A stretch of 64,000 bases of DNA from Bryobacterales bacterium. GTDB taxonomy: Bacteria; Acidobacteriota; Terriglobia; Bryobacterales; Bryobacteraceae. The DNA lies in assembly GCA_027452065.1 (NCBI GenBank), contig DAIDHC010000123.1:1-64000 (forward strand). Reading direction: 5' to 3'. The position numbers and the translations under genes were made by a program. The notes under the pieces were generated by a model. The model ran no database searches, was not told the origin of the DNA, and was given only the letters and a program-made list of their open reading frames with translations. Positions 34,258-43,490 of the stretch are shown piece by piece (position 1 is the first letter of the stretch; each line of letters starts with the position of its first letter).

Positions 34258-35919
34258 TCATGGACCGGCGGGCTCGACGATGCGAACCACCCGGTTCGCG
34301 CTCACGTTGGCCAGCGTTTGCCTGCGGCCGCTGGGCCAGGTGACGTCAATCCGGTCCGCCGCCGCGGCCGTGCCGAGTCCGAAGTGCAGCCGGAAATCAT
34401 TCTGCGACAGGTAGCTTCCGCCGCCGCGCACCGAGCCCGATTGGGCCAGCTCTGCTGTCTTGACCACGACCCGGGCTCCTATCGCGCTCCGGTTGGAGCG
34501 CGTTCCGGTGAGCTGCAGCAGCAGCCAGTGCCCGGGAGGCTTTCCCGATTGCTTCAGCAGGCTCGGCGGCTCGTTCTGATTGTTCACCAGAATCTCCACG
34601 GCGCCGTCGTTGTCGAAATCGGCGAAGGCCGCTCCGCGCGCGGAGTGCCGCTCCCTCAGCGCCGGCCCGGCGGCGGCCGAGATGTCGGCGAAGGTTCCGT
34701 CGCGCTGATTGCGGTACAGGATCGGATGGTCCTTGTAGTGGATGTCGATGCCCAGGCGATCCACCTCGGGGAAGACGTGGCCGTTGACCAGAAACAGGTC
34801 CTTCCATCCATCGTTGTCGAAATCGAAGAAGCCGGTGCCCCAGCCGACGTAGCGCGTATTGCGCCCCAGGCCCGAGCTCAGAGTCACGTCGTCGAAGTTG
34901 CCGTCTCCGCGATCGCGGTACAGCGTTTCGTACTCGTCGGAAAAATTCGTCCGGAAGATTCCCAGCCGGCCGTCGCCCGCGTAAGCGGCGGCGTCCAGCC
35001 CCATGCCGGACATCGCGCGGCCGTCCTCGTTGAGCGCCACGCCGCGGGGCAGCGCCTCCTCTTCGAATTTTCCGTGGCCGCGGTTGATGTAGAGCAGGGA
35101 AGGTGTCTGATCGCAAGCCACGTAAATGTCGGGCAGCCCATCGCCGGTGAAGTCCTCGGCCAGCACGCCGAGCCCGTAATGACCAACGGGGGCGGCCACG
35201 CCGGATTCTTCCGACACGTCGGTGAACGTCCCGTCGCCGTTGTTGCGATAGAGCAGATTGCGGTCAAAGGGCAAACCGCGCGGGCCGCAGGCCACCGGCA
35301 GGTCGCGGTAAAAGCAGTACGGATTGTCGCCGGGCTTGGGCGTGGAGGCCGGATCGAACTTGAGGTAATTGGCGACGAACAAGTCCAGCCGGCCGTCGTT
35401 GTCGATGTCGGTGAATGCACAGCCGGTGTTGTAGCGCACTCTGTTTTGCGTCAGGTGCGCGCCGGCCGTCACGTCCTGGAAGCGCTTGCCGCCGACGTTG
35501 CGATAGAGGCGGTTCTGGCCCCAATAGGTGACGAACAGATCGGTATAGCCGTCGTTGTCGAAGTCGCCGGCGCAGACGCCCTGCCCCCAGCCGCTGGATA
35601 ACAGGCCCATCGCCGCGGTGACGTCGCGAAACTTGCCGCCGCCTTCGTTATGGTAGAGCCGGTTGGTGCCGCCTTCGCCCGATACCAGAAAAATGTCAGG
35701 CAGACCGTCGTTGTCGTAATCGAGAAACGCGGCGCCGCTGCCGGTGGTTTCGACGATGAACTTTTTGCTCTCGCTTCCGCCGTTGGGAAAAGCGGAGGTC
35801 AGGCCCGCGGCGGCCGCCACGTTGCGGAAGCCGGGCAGATACCCTCCGGCGCCGGCGGCCCAGCCCGCGGCCGAGGCTGCCGCCAGTGCGGCCATCGCCG
35901 CTGCCAGCGCGCCCTTCAC
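34258..35919 (-). CDS. CRTAC1-type FG-GAP/ASPIC-UnbV protein
   Basis: A signal peptide precedes about seven FG-GAP repeats, each with a calcium-type DxDxDG loop (DYDNDGLPDI, DFDNDGYTDL, DIDNDGRLDL, DFDNDGWKDL), forming an integrin-like propeller. The C-terminal 90 residues are the ASPIC/UnbV domain (SAIGARVVVKT through IDVTWPSGRRQTL). Such proteins are secreted and may bind partners or sugars; no reaction is known. The start overlaps the upstream TPR gene by 4 bases. It resembles the 563-residue protein five genes upstream in the operon along its whole length. Confidence 0.94.
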   Translation of the reverse strand: MKGALAAAMAALAAASAAGWAAGAGGYLPGFRNVAAAAGLTSAFPNGGSESKKFIVETTGSGAAFLDYDNDGLPDIFLVSGEGGTNRLYHNEGGGKFRDVTAAMGLLSSGWGQGVCAGDFDNDGYTDLFVTYWGQNRLYRNVGGKRFQDVTAGAHLTQNRVRYNTGCAFTDIDNDGRLDLFVANYLKFDPASTPKPGDNPYCFYRDLPVACGPRGLPFDRNLLYRNNGDGTFTDVSEESGVAAPVGHYGLGVLAEDFTGDGLPDIYVACDQTPSLLYINRGHGKFEEEALPRGVALNEDGRAMSGMGLDAAAYAGDGRLGIFRTNFSDEYETLYRDRGDGNFDDVTLSSGLGRNTRYVGWGTGFFDFDNDGWKDLFLVNGHVFPEVDRLGIDIHYKDHPILYRNQRDGTFADISAAAGPALRERHSARGAAFADFDNDGAVEILVNNQNEPPSLLKQSGKPPGHWLLLQLTGTRSNRSAIGARVVVKTAELAQSGSVRGGGSYLSQNDFRLHFGLGTAAAADRIDVTWPSGRRQTLANVSANRVVRIVEPAGP

Positions 35920-36953
35920 GGCTGCGGCGGTTTCTCGCCGAGCTTCTTCAGAAAATTATTGAATTCCTCTCCTTGCCCGCCGCGCAGCTTGTCCAGCTTC
36001 TGCTGCTCCCGCGCCGCGTCTTGTTTCCGGCCCGCGTCGCGGTAGGCGATCATCAGCGTATAGTGAGCCGGCTCGCTTCGCTCATCGAGGCTCACCGCGC
36101 GCTCGAGCAGCGGAATCGCCTCCGCCGCGCGGCCCGCCTCGATGCGCGTCTTGGCCAGCGCCACCATGGCTTCCGGGAAGTCCGGCGACATCGCCAGCGC
36201 TTTTTCAAAATACGCCGGCGCTTCCGTCTTCTTTCCCTCGGCCAGCAGGATCTGGCCGATCTGAAATTCCGACGCGCTGTCCTCGGGACTCAATTTCAAC
36301 TCGGCCTCGAATTCGTTCCGCGCCCGTTCCAGATCCTCCGTCCCGTGCCCGGCCATGAGCATCGCCCGTCCCAGGCGGTAATGAAGATCCGGCGCGGCCG
36401 GGTTCGCCTCGATCGCCTTGCGATACTCGGCGATGGCCTCGGAGAACCGGTTCTGGATCTCGAAGATTTCCGCCGACAGCTCATGCACGCGATAGGACGA
36501 AGCGGTCTTCTGATACATCTCGAAGGTGGCGTCGTTGAAGGCCTTCATGTACGCCTTGGCGGCGGTATAGAGCACGTCGGCGTCGCCGGGAAACCGCGTC
36601 CGCAGGGCGGCGATCGCGGCCATCGCGCCGGGCCATTCGCCGGCCGTCACGTGGCATTTCGCGGCGGCCAGTCCGGCCAGCCGCGCCAGCGCCGCATCTT
36701 CCCCGCTCGCCGCCCGCTCAAGCGCCGGAAGCGCCATCCGGCATTCCCCCGTCGCCGCCTGGCTCAACGCGAGAAACGTCGTCACCTTCGCGTCGCCGGG
36801 AGCCTCGCGCGCCGCTTGCTTCAATTCGGCCAGCGCCACCGAGTACCGGCCCTGGCGGAACGCCTCCATTCCTTGATCGGCATGGCTGGTCGCCGAGGCG
36901 AGCGCCGCGCAGCGCATCGCCAGAAGAGCGAGCGCGACCCTAGTGGCCCGCAT
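35916..36953 (-). CDS. Secreted TPR-repeat protein
   Basis: A short signal peptide (MRATRVALALLAMRCAALASA) is followed by TPR units through almost the whole 345 residues (QGMEAFRQGRYSVALAELKQ; EAIAEYRKAIEANPAAPDLH; EAIPLLERAVSLDERSEPAH). It should be a protein-protein scaffold outside the cytosol. It overlaps the genes on both sides (14 and 4 bases), so it is produced together with the FG-GAP/ASPIC proteins and is probably their partner. Confidence 0.92.
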   Translation of the reverse strand: MRATRVALALLAMRCAALASATSHADQGMEAFRQGRYSVALAELKQAAREAPGDAKVTTFLALSQAATGECRMALPALERAASGEDAALARLAGLAAAKCHVTAGEWPGAMAAIAALRTRFPGDADVLYTAAKAYMKAFNDATFEMYQKTASSYRVHELSAEIFEIQNRFSEAIAEYRKAIEANPAAPDLHYRLGRAMLMAGHGTEDLERARNEFEAELKLSPEDSASEFQIGQILLAEGKKTEAPAYFEKALAMSPDFPEAMVALAKTRIEAGRAAEAIPLLERAVSLDERSEPAHYTLMIAYRDAGRKQDAAREQQKLDKLRGGQGEEFNNFLKKLGEKPPQP

Positions 36954-37194
36954 CGTCGAGCACCACGTCGATGTTGCCGAAGCGGCGCCTCTGGGCGCCT
37001 TCGTAGTATCGGAAGCTCAGCAGCGGTGGCGCGCCCGGAGCGATCTCCCGCAACGGAGCCACTCTTTGCGACGGCGTCTCCGGTAGGCTGGCGCACCGGC
37101 CCGAGGCGATGATCGCATCCATCGCGGCGCCGCTGGTTTGCGGCGTTTCCGGCGCGCCGCCGAAGAGAAGGACGACAAGAAAAACCCAATTCAT
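36940..37194 (-). CDS. 84-residue secreted peptide, unknown function
   Basis: A hydrophobic start (MNWVFLVVLLFGGAPETPQ) looks like a short signal peptide, leaving a mature part of about 65 residues with one cysteine (IIASGRCASLPE) and a basic patch (YYEGAQRRRFG). It starts inside the stop of the upstream fusion gene (4-base overlap) and its end overlaps the next start by 14 bases, and the operon reads through. That tight placement is the main evidence that it is real. I recognise no family. Confidence 0.7.
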   Translation of the reverse strand: MNWVFLVVLLFGGAPETPQTSGAAMDAIIASGRCASLPETPSQRVAPLREIAPGAPPLLSFRYYEGAQRRRFGNIDVVLDDAGH

Positions 37195-40100
37195 TGCTGA
37201 CCCAACTCGCGTAGTCCCCGCAGCGCCGTCTCATTTCCCGGCTTGCGCGCCAGAAGCTTTTCCATCACCTCGCGCGCCTTGTCCCGCCGCCCGGTCTGCA
37301 AGTAAATCCGTCCCAGATTTAAGTAAAGTATATCCTCGTCCGGAGCCGCGCCGATGCCGTACTCAAAGGCCGCCACCGCGTCGCTCACCTGCCCGTTGCG
37401 CATGTAGAGAACGCCCAGGTTGTTAATTGCCGAACCATAATCGCGGCGCAGCTCGATCGCCTTTTCAAACAGCCGCTTGGCCTGGGCCGTCTCTCCCTTC
37501 CGGCCGAGGATGAGCCCGAGGCCGTTGGCAGCCTCGGCCGAGCTGGGGTTCGACTCCAGCGCTTTCCGGTAATCGGCTTCGGCGCGCGCCGCGTCGCCCA
37601 CCTTGTCGGCGGCCTGAGCGGAGTTCACAAGCGCATCGGTGTAGCCGGGCTGAATCGCCAGCGCCTTGTCGTAACAGGCCAGCGCCTGTTTCCAGTCGCT
37701 GCGCGCTTCGTACACTCCGCCCATCTCGTTCCAGGCCTGAGCCGAATCGGGCTTCAACTCGATCGCCCGGCGCAGGAATCGCTCGGCGTCTTTATCACTG
37801 CCGGCGCGCAAGTGGATCTGGCCCACCAGCAGCGACACGCGCGCGTTGTCCGGCGTCTGCCGCAGAGCTTCGCTCAGATACGGCAGAGCCTCGTCCGGAT
37901 AGCCGTGCCACAGGAACGCCGCGCCCATTTTGAAGTAGTCGCGCCGCGGCGTGCGCACCGTCGCGCCGGGAAACGGAAACGCCCGGGCGATCGACTGCTG
38001 GCTCAGGGCCGCCAGATCCGCGCGCACCGCTTCCGCTCCAGGCACCGCCGGATAGATCTTCACCGCCCGGCCCTGACGGTCGAGCAGAAACGAGAGCGGC
38101 GCCTCCAGCCCGGTGCGCCAGTCGAAAAGATAGCGGCGGAAGATTTCGTATTTCTCGCGGCTCGCCCGGTCGAGGCCGCTCAGCATCACAGCGCTCACCG
38201 GCACGCCCTGCGGCAGCGAGGGGCGCCCGGCTCCCAAAAGAACGAGCAACCCGGGACCGGTTTGCGGCGAGGGAAGCGGAATCGGCTCGACGAACCAGGT
38301 CTCGTGCAGGTCCATCCGGTTGTCGCCCGCCACTGGTTTCGCCGGCCATTCGCGGCGCGGCCGGAACGGCTGGCGGTGCACCGCCGCGCTGTTCTCGACG
38401 ATGGTGTACGTCGATCCGGCTTCCAGCGGCCCGAGTGTCTGCTCTCCGCCCGCGGGCCAAACAATGCGGACATGTTCGACGCGTTCCGCCCGGCCCAGCC
38501 CGAAGATCAGCCTCTTGCTGTGCTGCGAAAGGAAGCCCGAGCCCGCCTCCACCCACTTCACGCGGCCGTCGGCCTCCACGCGAGCCCCGATGGCGTCGCG
38601 GTTCGACGTGCTGCCCCGCAGCACGAAGGCGATCGAGCGGTTTTCGCCCGCGCACTGATTGCGCAGCACCCTGATCTGAGGTCCGAGACGGCTTTTCAAA
38701 ATCACGTCGGGGCGCCCGTCTCCGTCGATATCGGCGATCGCGAAGGCGCGGCTGTCGTCGGCGAAATCGAAGCCGCTCAAGCCGGAGAAATCGTAATAAC
38801 GCCCGCCGCGCCGCGCAAACAACACGTTCGGCTCGTTCCCGTCCCAGCTATAGTCTTCGCGCGCGAACTGATTCAGAGCGTTCCAGCCGTTCTCGTAAGC
38901 CATCGACGGCCGGGCCTCCACCGGGCTTCGCGCCACCACCTGGCGCCAGAAGAATCCCATCAGATCCTCCGGCGAGCGGTTGGTGAACATTCCGCACGTC
39001 ACCAGAATTTCCGGATGCCCGTCGTTATCCAGGTCGTGTCCGCCGGAGGCCCAGGCCCAGCGGCCCATCGCCACGCCCTGCGCGGCGGTGGTCTCTTCAA
39101 AGGTCCCGTCGCCGCGGTTCCGGTAGAGCGAGTTGCCCTTGGTGTGCCGCCGGTAGAGCTCCGCCGCGGTGCCCCGGCCCGGCGCGAACGCGGGGTCGTT
39201 CACCACCCGGCGGCCGGCGTCGCTCCACATGTTGGATACATACAGGTCCGGCCGGCCGTCGCCGTCATAGTCGAACCAGGCGGCGCTCATTCCCGGCCCC
39301 ACGTCGTCCACGCCGCCCGCGGCGGCAACGTCGCGAAAGTGTCCCTTGTCGTTGCGGTAGAGATTTTTGCGCCCGAAATCGTTGGCCACGTAAAGGTCGG
39401 GCCAGCCGTCGCCGTTGTAGTCGCACCAGGCGGGCGCGAAGCTGAAACGGTTGTTGTTCTCGTTCATGCCGGACTCGTCGGTCGCGTCTTCGAAGAAGCC
39501 CCCGCCGCCGGCCTCCAGCCGGTTCCGGAACAGAAAATTTGGCGGTCCGTTGCGCGCGTCCGCATACGGCGCCGGGTATGTGTACTGCGCCTCGGTCTGA
39601 AAATACACGTAGCAGCAGAGGTAGAGATCGAGTTTTCCGTCGCGGTCGTAGTCGGCCGCGGCCATGCCCGTGAATCCTCCCGCCGGAGTCCTGGCGAATC
39701 GAAACGCGTCGGCGCGCATCCGGAAACGCGTCCCTTCATTGAGGTAGAGCACCGGACCGGCGCCGCGAAGAACCACCAGATCCTGCCGCCCGGAGTTTCG
39801 CAGATCCAGAAACAGCGCGCACGAGGTGTCGTCGAGCAGATCCACCTCCCACTGCGCCGTGATATCCTCCCACGTGCCGTCGTCGCGAATCTTGTACAGG
39901 CGGTTGGGAAGGCCGCCGGGCTGGCAGACGTAAATCTCGTCTTCCCCGTCGCCGTCAATATCGCCGGCGGCGATTCCGTTACTCCCATAAATGTCGATGC
40001 CGGTGGCCGGGTCGAGCCGCGCGCGCCAGTAAGGAACGCCGCGCGCGAGTTGCTCGTCAAAGGAAGCGACACCGCCGAGTACGGCCCCGGTGACGTCCTC

Positions 40101-40640
40101 GAACATCGGCTTAGCGGCGTGGCAGACGTGCTCGAACACGGGCCGAAGATCGGCCACCGCGCCGCCAGCCCACTTCAACTTCCATTCGCCGGTGCGCTGG
40201 AGCAGCGTGCCGCCCGTCTCGGAGACGATCTCGTAGCGCACGATGTCGCCGGGTAGCGGATAGACGCGGGCGCGGCGAATCTCGCCGAACGACGAGGTCC
40301 ACTTGCGCCACGCCTCGGCCAGGTTTCCTTCGCCGCCGTACACCGCCTCCCGCACATCGGGAGCCACGCTGCCGTAGGACGCGGGCAGCGGCGATTGTCC
40401 GGCCGCCGCGCTGCCGCCGGGCAGAACGCCGGATCGCAACGCCGCTTCCATCGTCCGCGCGATCTCCATCGCTTCCGTCTCGCCGCGGAACTCGTCATTA
40501 CCCGGCTCGATGAACTTCCGCAGCGCCAGGAACGGAGGCCCCGGCGGCAACTCCGCCGCGACCGCGAGCGGCGCCTCCATCCGCGCCAGCGCCGTGAGCG
40601 TGCAGGCCGATGCCAGAAACTGACGCCGGTCGATCTTCAT
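37191..40640 (-). CDS. FG-GAP/ASPIC/redoxin-like/TPR fusion protein
   Basis: A 1149-residue protein with a twin-arginine start (KIDRRQFLASACTLTALAR). A unique region (30-190) is followed by FG-GAP repeats (about 190-680; DIDGDGEDEI, DYDRDGKLDL, DYDGDGRPDL) and an ASPIC/UnbV domain (about 690-765; DAIGARVEADGRVKWVEAGS). Next is a stretch of about 130 residues that reads like a thioredoxin-fold core lacking the redox cysteines (PLSFLLDRQGRAVKIYPAVP). The end is five or six TPRs (910-1149; AERFLRRAIELKPDSAQAW). It is 7 bases downstream of the 563-residue CRTAC1 gene. Tat export suggests it folds before crossing the membrane. No reaction is known. Confidence 0.92.
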   Translation of the reverse strand: MKIDRRQFLASACTLTALARMEAPLAVAAELPPGPPFLALRKFIEPGNDEFRGETEAMEIARTMEAALRSGVLPGGSAAAGQSPLPASYGSVAPDVREAVYGGEGNLAEAWRKWTSSFGEIRRARVYPLPGDIVRYEIVSETGGTLLQRTGEWKLKWAGGAVADLRPVFEHVCHAAKPMFEDVTGAVLGGVASFDEQLARGVPYWRARLDPATGIDIYGSNGIAAGDIDGDGEDEIYVCQPGGLPNRLYKIRDDGTWEDITAQWEVDLLDDTSCALFLDLRNSGRQDLVVLRGAGPVLYLNEGTRFRMRADAFRFARTPAGGFTGMAAADYDRDGKLDLYLCCYVYFQTEAQYTYPAPYADARNGPPNFLFRNRLEAGGGGFFEDATDESGMNENNNRFSFAPAWCDYNGDGWPDLYVANDFGRKNLYRNDKGHFRDVAAAGGVDDVGPGMSAAWFDYDGDGRPDLYVSNMWSDAGRRVVNDPAFAPGRGTAAELYRRHTKGNSLYRNRGDGTFEETTAAQGVAMGRWAWASGGHDLDNDGHPEILVTCGMFTNRSPEDLMGFFWRQVVARSPVEARPSMAYENGWNALNQFAREDYSWDGNEPNVLFARRGGRYYDFSGLSGFDFADDSRAFAIADIDGDGRPDVILKSRLGPQIRVLRNQCAGENRSIAFVLRGSTSNRDAIGARVEADGRVKWVEAGSGFLSQHSKRLIFGLGRAERVEHVRIVWPAGGEQTLGPLEAGSTYTIVENSAAVHRQPFRPRREWPAKPVAGDNRMDLHETWFVEPIPLPSPQTGPGLLVLLGAGRPSLPQGVPVSAVMLSGLDRASREKYEIFRRYLFDWRTGLEAPLSFLLDRQGRAVKIYPAVPGAEAVRADLAALSQQSIARAFPFPGATVRTPRRDYFKMGAAFLWHGYPDEALPYLSEALRQTPDNARVSLLVGQIHLRAGSDKDAERFLRRAIELKPDSAQAWNEMGGVYEARSDWKQALACYDKALAIQPGYTDALVNSAQAADKVGDAARAEADYRKALESNPSSAEAANGLGLILGRKGETAQAKRLFEKAIELRRDYGSAINNLGVLYMRNGQVSDAVAAFEYGIGAAPDEDILYLNLGRIYLQTGRRDKAREVMEKLLARKPGNETALRGLRELGQQ

Positions 40641-40647
40641 GAACGTC

Positions 40648-42339
40648 TCAATGCGGGCGCGGTCCGTCCGCTTCGAGCGTGCCCGCTCCCTCGCGCGCCA
40701 CCACGCTCCGGTCGGCCGCCACGCTCTGCCACCGTTGTTTCAAGCCGCTCGGCCAGCGGACCTCGACACTGTCGGCCTGCCTGGCCGCGCCCAGCCCGAA
40801 ATGCAGCGTCAGCGAGTTCTGTGAATAAAAACTCCCGCCGCTCATCACTTCGTCGATGGCCCTCCGCCCGCCCGCCGAAACCGTCACCCGGCCTCCGATT
40901 CCGCTGCGGTTCGACTTGGTTCCTACCAGGCGCACGTTCAGCCAATGCCCGCCCGGCGCCTGGTTCTTGAGCAGGCTCGGCGTCGAGTTCATGTTCACCA
41001 GCACGATCTCCGGCCGGCCGTCGCCGTCCACGTCGCCCACCGACAGCCCGCGTGCCGGACGCGGCGTCTGGAAGGCCGGACCCGCGCCCGCCGTCACGTC
41101 GCCGAACTTGCCCGTGCCGAGGTTGCGGTACAACACGGTCGGCTGCAAATAGCTGTCGCCCAGCCCCGCGCCCTCCACCTCCGGATACACGTGCCCGTTG
41201 GCCACCACCAGGTCCTTCCATCCATCGTCGTCCACGTCGAGGAACGCCACGCCCCATCCCAGGTATTGCCGGCTGCCCAGGCCCGCCTCGCGCGAAACGT
41301 CGGTGAAAAATTTCCCGTCGTCGTTGTGAAACAGCGATGTCAGGTCGCCCGAGAAATTCGTCTTGGCAATATCCAGCAGGCCGTCGCCGTCGTAATCGGC
41401 CACGGCCACGCCCATTCCCGCCTGCAACTGGCCGTCGAAGTTGTAGGCGACACCGGCCGCCACGCCGCGTTCCTCGAAGGTCCCGTCGCCGCGGTTGTGG
41501 AACAACAGGCTCGGCGTCATGTCGCAGGCCACATAAATATCCGGCCAGCCGTCGTTGTCGAAATCCGCCGCCGCGACTCCGAGCGAGTACCGTCCGCCGG
41601 GCTTCAGAATGCCGGCGCGTTCCGACACGTCGGTAAAGGTTCCGTCGCCGTTGTTGTGATAGAGAACGTTGTGCGCCAGCGGCAGCCCGCGCGGCCCGCA
41701 CATCACTGCCAGCCCCTTCCACTCGCAGTAGCCGTTCTGCCCGGGCTTGGGCGTCGAGGCGAGATCGAGATCGACGTAGTTGGCCACAAACAGATCCACG
41801 AATCCGTCGCGGTCGTAGTCGGTGAAGCTGCATCCGGAGCCGTAGCGCGTTCCGGTGACGGGCAGATGGGCCTTTTCGGTGGCGTCTTCGAAGGTGCCGT
41901 CGCCGCGGTTGCGATAGAGCGTGTTGTGGCCGTAATAGGTGACCAGAAGGTCGGGCCGGCCGTCGTTGTCATAATCGCCGATGCAGACGCCCTGGGCCCA
42001 ACCCGAACGCGCCACTCCGGCCTTGGCCGACACTTCGCGAAAATGTCCGCCGCCTTCGTTGTGATAAAGCTGTCCGGTGGCGCCGCTCTCGCCGTCGAGG
42101 CGCGCCCCGTTGGCGATGAAAATATCCTGGCGGCCGTCGCCGTCGTAATCGAAAATGGCCGCGCCGTTTCCGGTCGTCTCCAGAATGTAGTCCTTGCGCA
42201 GCAGGCCGCCGTAAACGTTCTTTCCCGTCAGGCCCGCCTGCGCCGCCACATCGCGGAAGTCGATCCGCGGCGAAGGCAAGCCGGCGATCAGGCACAGCGC
42301 CACTGGAATCAGGCCCGTCAACGCGGCGAGTCGCGGCAT
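40648..42339 (-). CDS. CRTAC1-type FG-GAP/ASPIC-UnbV protein
   Basis: A signal peptide (LTGLIPVALCLIAGLPSP) leads to FG-GAP repeats with calcium-type loops (DYDGDGRQDI, DYDNDGRPDL, DYDRDGFVDL, DFDNDGWPDI, DVDDDGWKDL) and an ASPIC/UnbV domain (GIGGRVTVSAGGRRAID through VEVRWPSGLKQRW). Similar in design to the protein at the other end of this block, and probably a paralogue. It follows the LacI regulator gene by 25 bases on the same strand. Role in the envelope unknown. Confidence 0.94.
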   Translation of the reverse strand: MPRLAALTGLIPVALCLIAGLPSPRIDFRDVAAQAGLTGKNVYGGLLRKDYILETTGNGAAIFDYDGDGRQDIFIANGARLDGESGATGQLYHNEGGGHFREVSAKAGVARSGWAQGVCIGDYDNDGRPDLLVTYYGHNTLYRNRGDGTFEDATEKAHLPVTGTRYGSGCSFTDYDRDGFVDLFVANYVDLDLASTPKPGQNGYCEWKGLAVMCGPRGLPLAHNVLYHNNGDGTFTDVSERAGILKPGGRYSLGVAAADFDNDGWPDIYVACDMTPSLLFHNRGDGTFEERGVAAGVAYNFDGQLQAGMGVAVADYDGDGLLDIAKTNFSGDLTSLFHNDDGKFFTDVSREAGLGSRQYLGWGVAFLDVDDDGWKDLVVANGHVYPEVEGAGLGDSYLQPTVLYRNLGTGKFGDVTAGAGPAFQTPRPARGLSVGDVDGDGRPEIVLVNMNSTPSLLKNQAPGGHWLNVRLVGTKSNRSGIGGRVTVSAGGRRAIDEVMSGGSFYSQNSLTLHFGLGAARQADSVEVRWPSGLKQRWQSVAADRSVVAREGAGTLEADGPRPH

Positions 42340-42364
42340 TTCCGCTTATTGTAGCGCCCGTGAG

Positions 42365-43369
42365 CTAGCGTCCACCCACCGGAGCCGAGGACTGCCGGAC
42401 GATGAGCTGCGTGCCCACCACCACCTCGGAGCCCTTGCCCGCCCCGGGCCGCATGTTCGTCACCAGGCACTCCATCGCCCGCGCGGCGATTTCGCTGCGC
42501 GAGAGCCTCACGGTCGTCAGCGGCGGCTCGGTGAACTCGGCCAGATCGATATCGTCGAATCCCACCACCGACAGATCGCGCGGCACGCTGAGGCCGGCCT
42601 CCCGGATTCCGCGCAGGGCGCCGATGGCCGTCAGGTCGTTGGAAGCCAGCAGCGCCGTGGGACGCTCGGCGAGACTCATCAGCCGGCGCGCCGCCTCCAG
42701 CCCTCCGTCGATGCGGTGATTGCCGCGCTCGATCAGCCGCTCGTCCTCGATGATGCCGAAATCGCGCAGGCATTCCAGAAACCCGGTGCGCCGGATGTTG
42801 GCCGATTTCAGATCCGGCGGCCCGCTCACAAATGCGATACGGCGGTGCCCGAGATCGAGCAGGTGCCGCGCCGCCATCTCGATCCCCTCGCGATAATCGG
42901 CGCGAACCAGCGAGACGCCCGCGCTCGGCTCGGCGACGTCGAGAAACACCATCGGCACCGCGCGATCCGCCAGCACGTCCACCAGTTCCTGGTCCATCTC
43001 CGACGTCATGATCGCCACTCCGTCCACTTTCCGCTCGAGCATCCGCCGCACGGTGACGGCCATGCGCGACGCGTCGTAGTTGGTGGACGCCACCAGGGTG
43101 TCGTAGCCGTGGTGGAGGGCCGATTCGCCGAAGCTCTTCACCAGCTCCGGGAAAAACGGATTCGTGATGTCGGAAACGATGAGCCCCACAATGTGACTGC
43201 GGCCCGAGGCCAGCGAGCGGGCGTGCGTGTTCGGATAGTAGTTCAGTTCCTCGACAGCCCGCCAAACCTTCCGGGCGGTCTCCGGCCTTACCTTCGGATC
43301 GTGATGCAGCGTGCGCGAAACCGTCGCCGTGGAAACGCGCGCGAGATTCGCCACCTCCTGAATGCTCAT
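42365..43369 (-). CDS. LacI-family transcriptional regulator
   Basis: The LacI helix-turn-helix and hinge lie at the N-terminus (SIQEVANLARVSTATVSRTL, then NYYPNTHARSLASGRS). The sugar-binding core follows (IVGLIVSDITNPFFPELVKS; VPMVFLDV; HRRIAFVSGP). It should repress its targets until a sugar binds. I chose ATG 43369, which starts right at the DNA-binding domain and has GGAGG about 10 bases upstream; an ATG at 43405 would add 12 glycine/serine-rich residues. It heads the long minus-strand operon and is divergent from a secreted TPR gene. Such proteins bind 14-base palindromes with a central CG, like the one before the TonB receptor gene. Confidence 0.94.
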   Translation of the reverse strand: MSIQEVANLARVSTATVSRTLHHDPKVRPETARKVWRAVEELNYYPNTHARSLASGRSHIVGLIVSDITNPFFPELVKSFGESALHHGYDTLVASTNYDASRMAVTVRRMLERKVDGVAIMTSEMDQELVDVLADRAVPMVFLDVAEPSAGVSLVRADYREGIEMAARHLLDLGHRRIAFVSGPPDLKSANIRRTGFLECLRDFGIIEDERLIERGNHRIDGGLEAARRLMSLAERPTALLASNDLTAIGALRGIREAGLSVPRDLSVVGFDDIDLAEFTEPPLTTVRLSRSEIAARAMECLVTNMRPGAGKGSEVVVGTQLIVRQSSAPVGGR

Positions 43370-43490
43370 GCGGCCGTTTCCTCCGGACCCAGACCCTGCG
43401 GACATAAACCGTAATAGTATCGCCCGCGCGCGGCTTTTCGCTCGGGGCGGCATTTTCCGGTTTCGAGCGGCGGAGCCCGGCGAGGGTAAG

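Noticed and set aside
37812-40256. An 814-codon plus-strand frame opposite the FG-GAP/ASPIC fusion
   Set aside because: Valine/histidine-rich antisense pattern caused by the repeated DxDxDG codons on the other strand.
43424-43433. CCGCGCGCGG palindrome between the LacI gene and the divergent TPR gene as an autoregulatory operator
   Set aside because: Alternating CG of this length is expected by chance at this base composition and does not resemble the operator before the TonB receptor.
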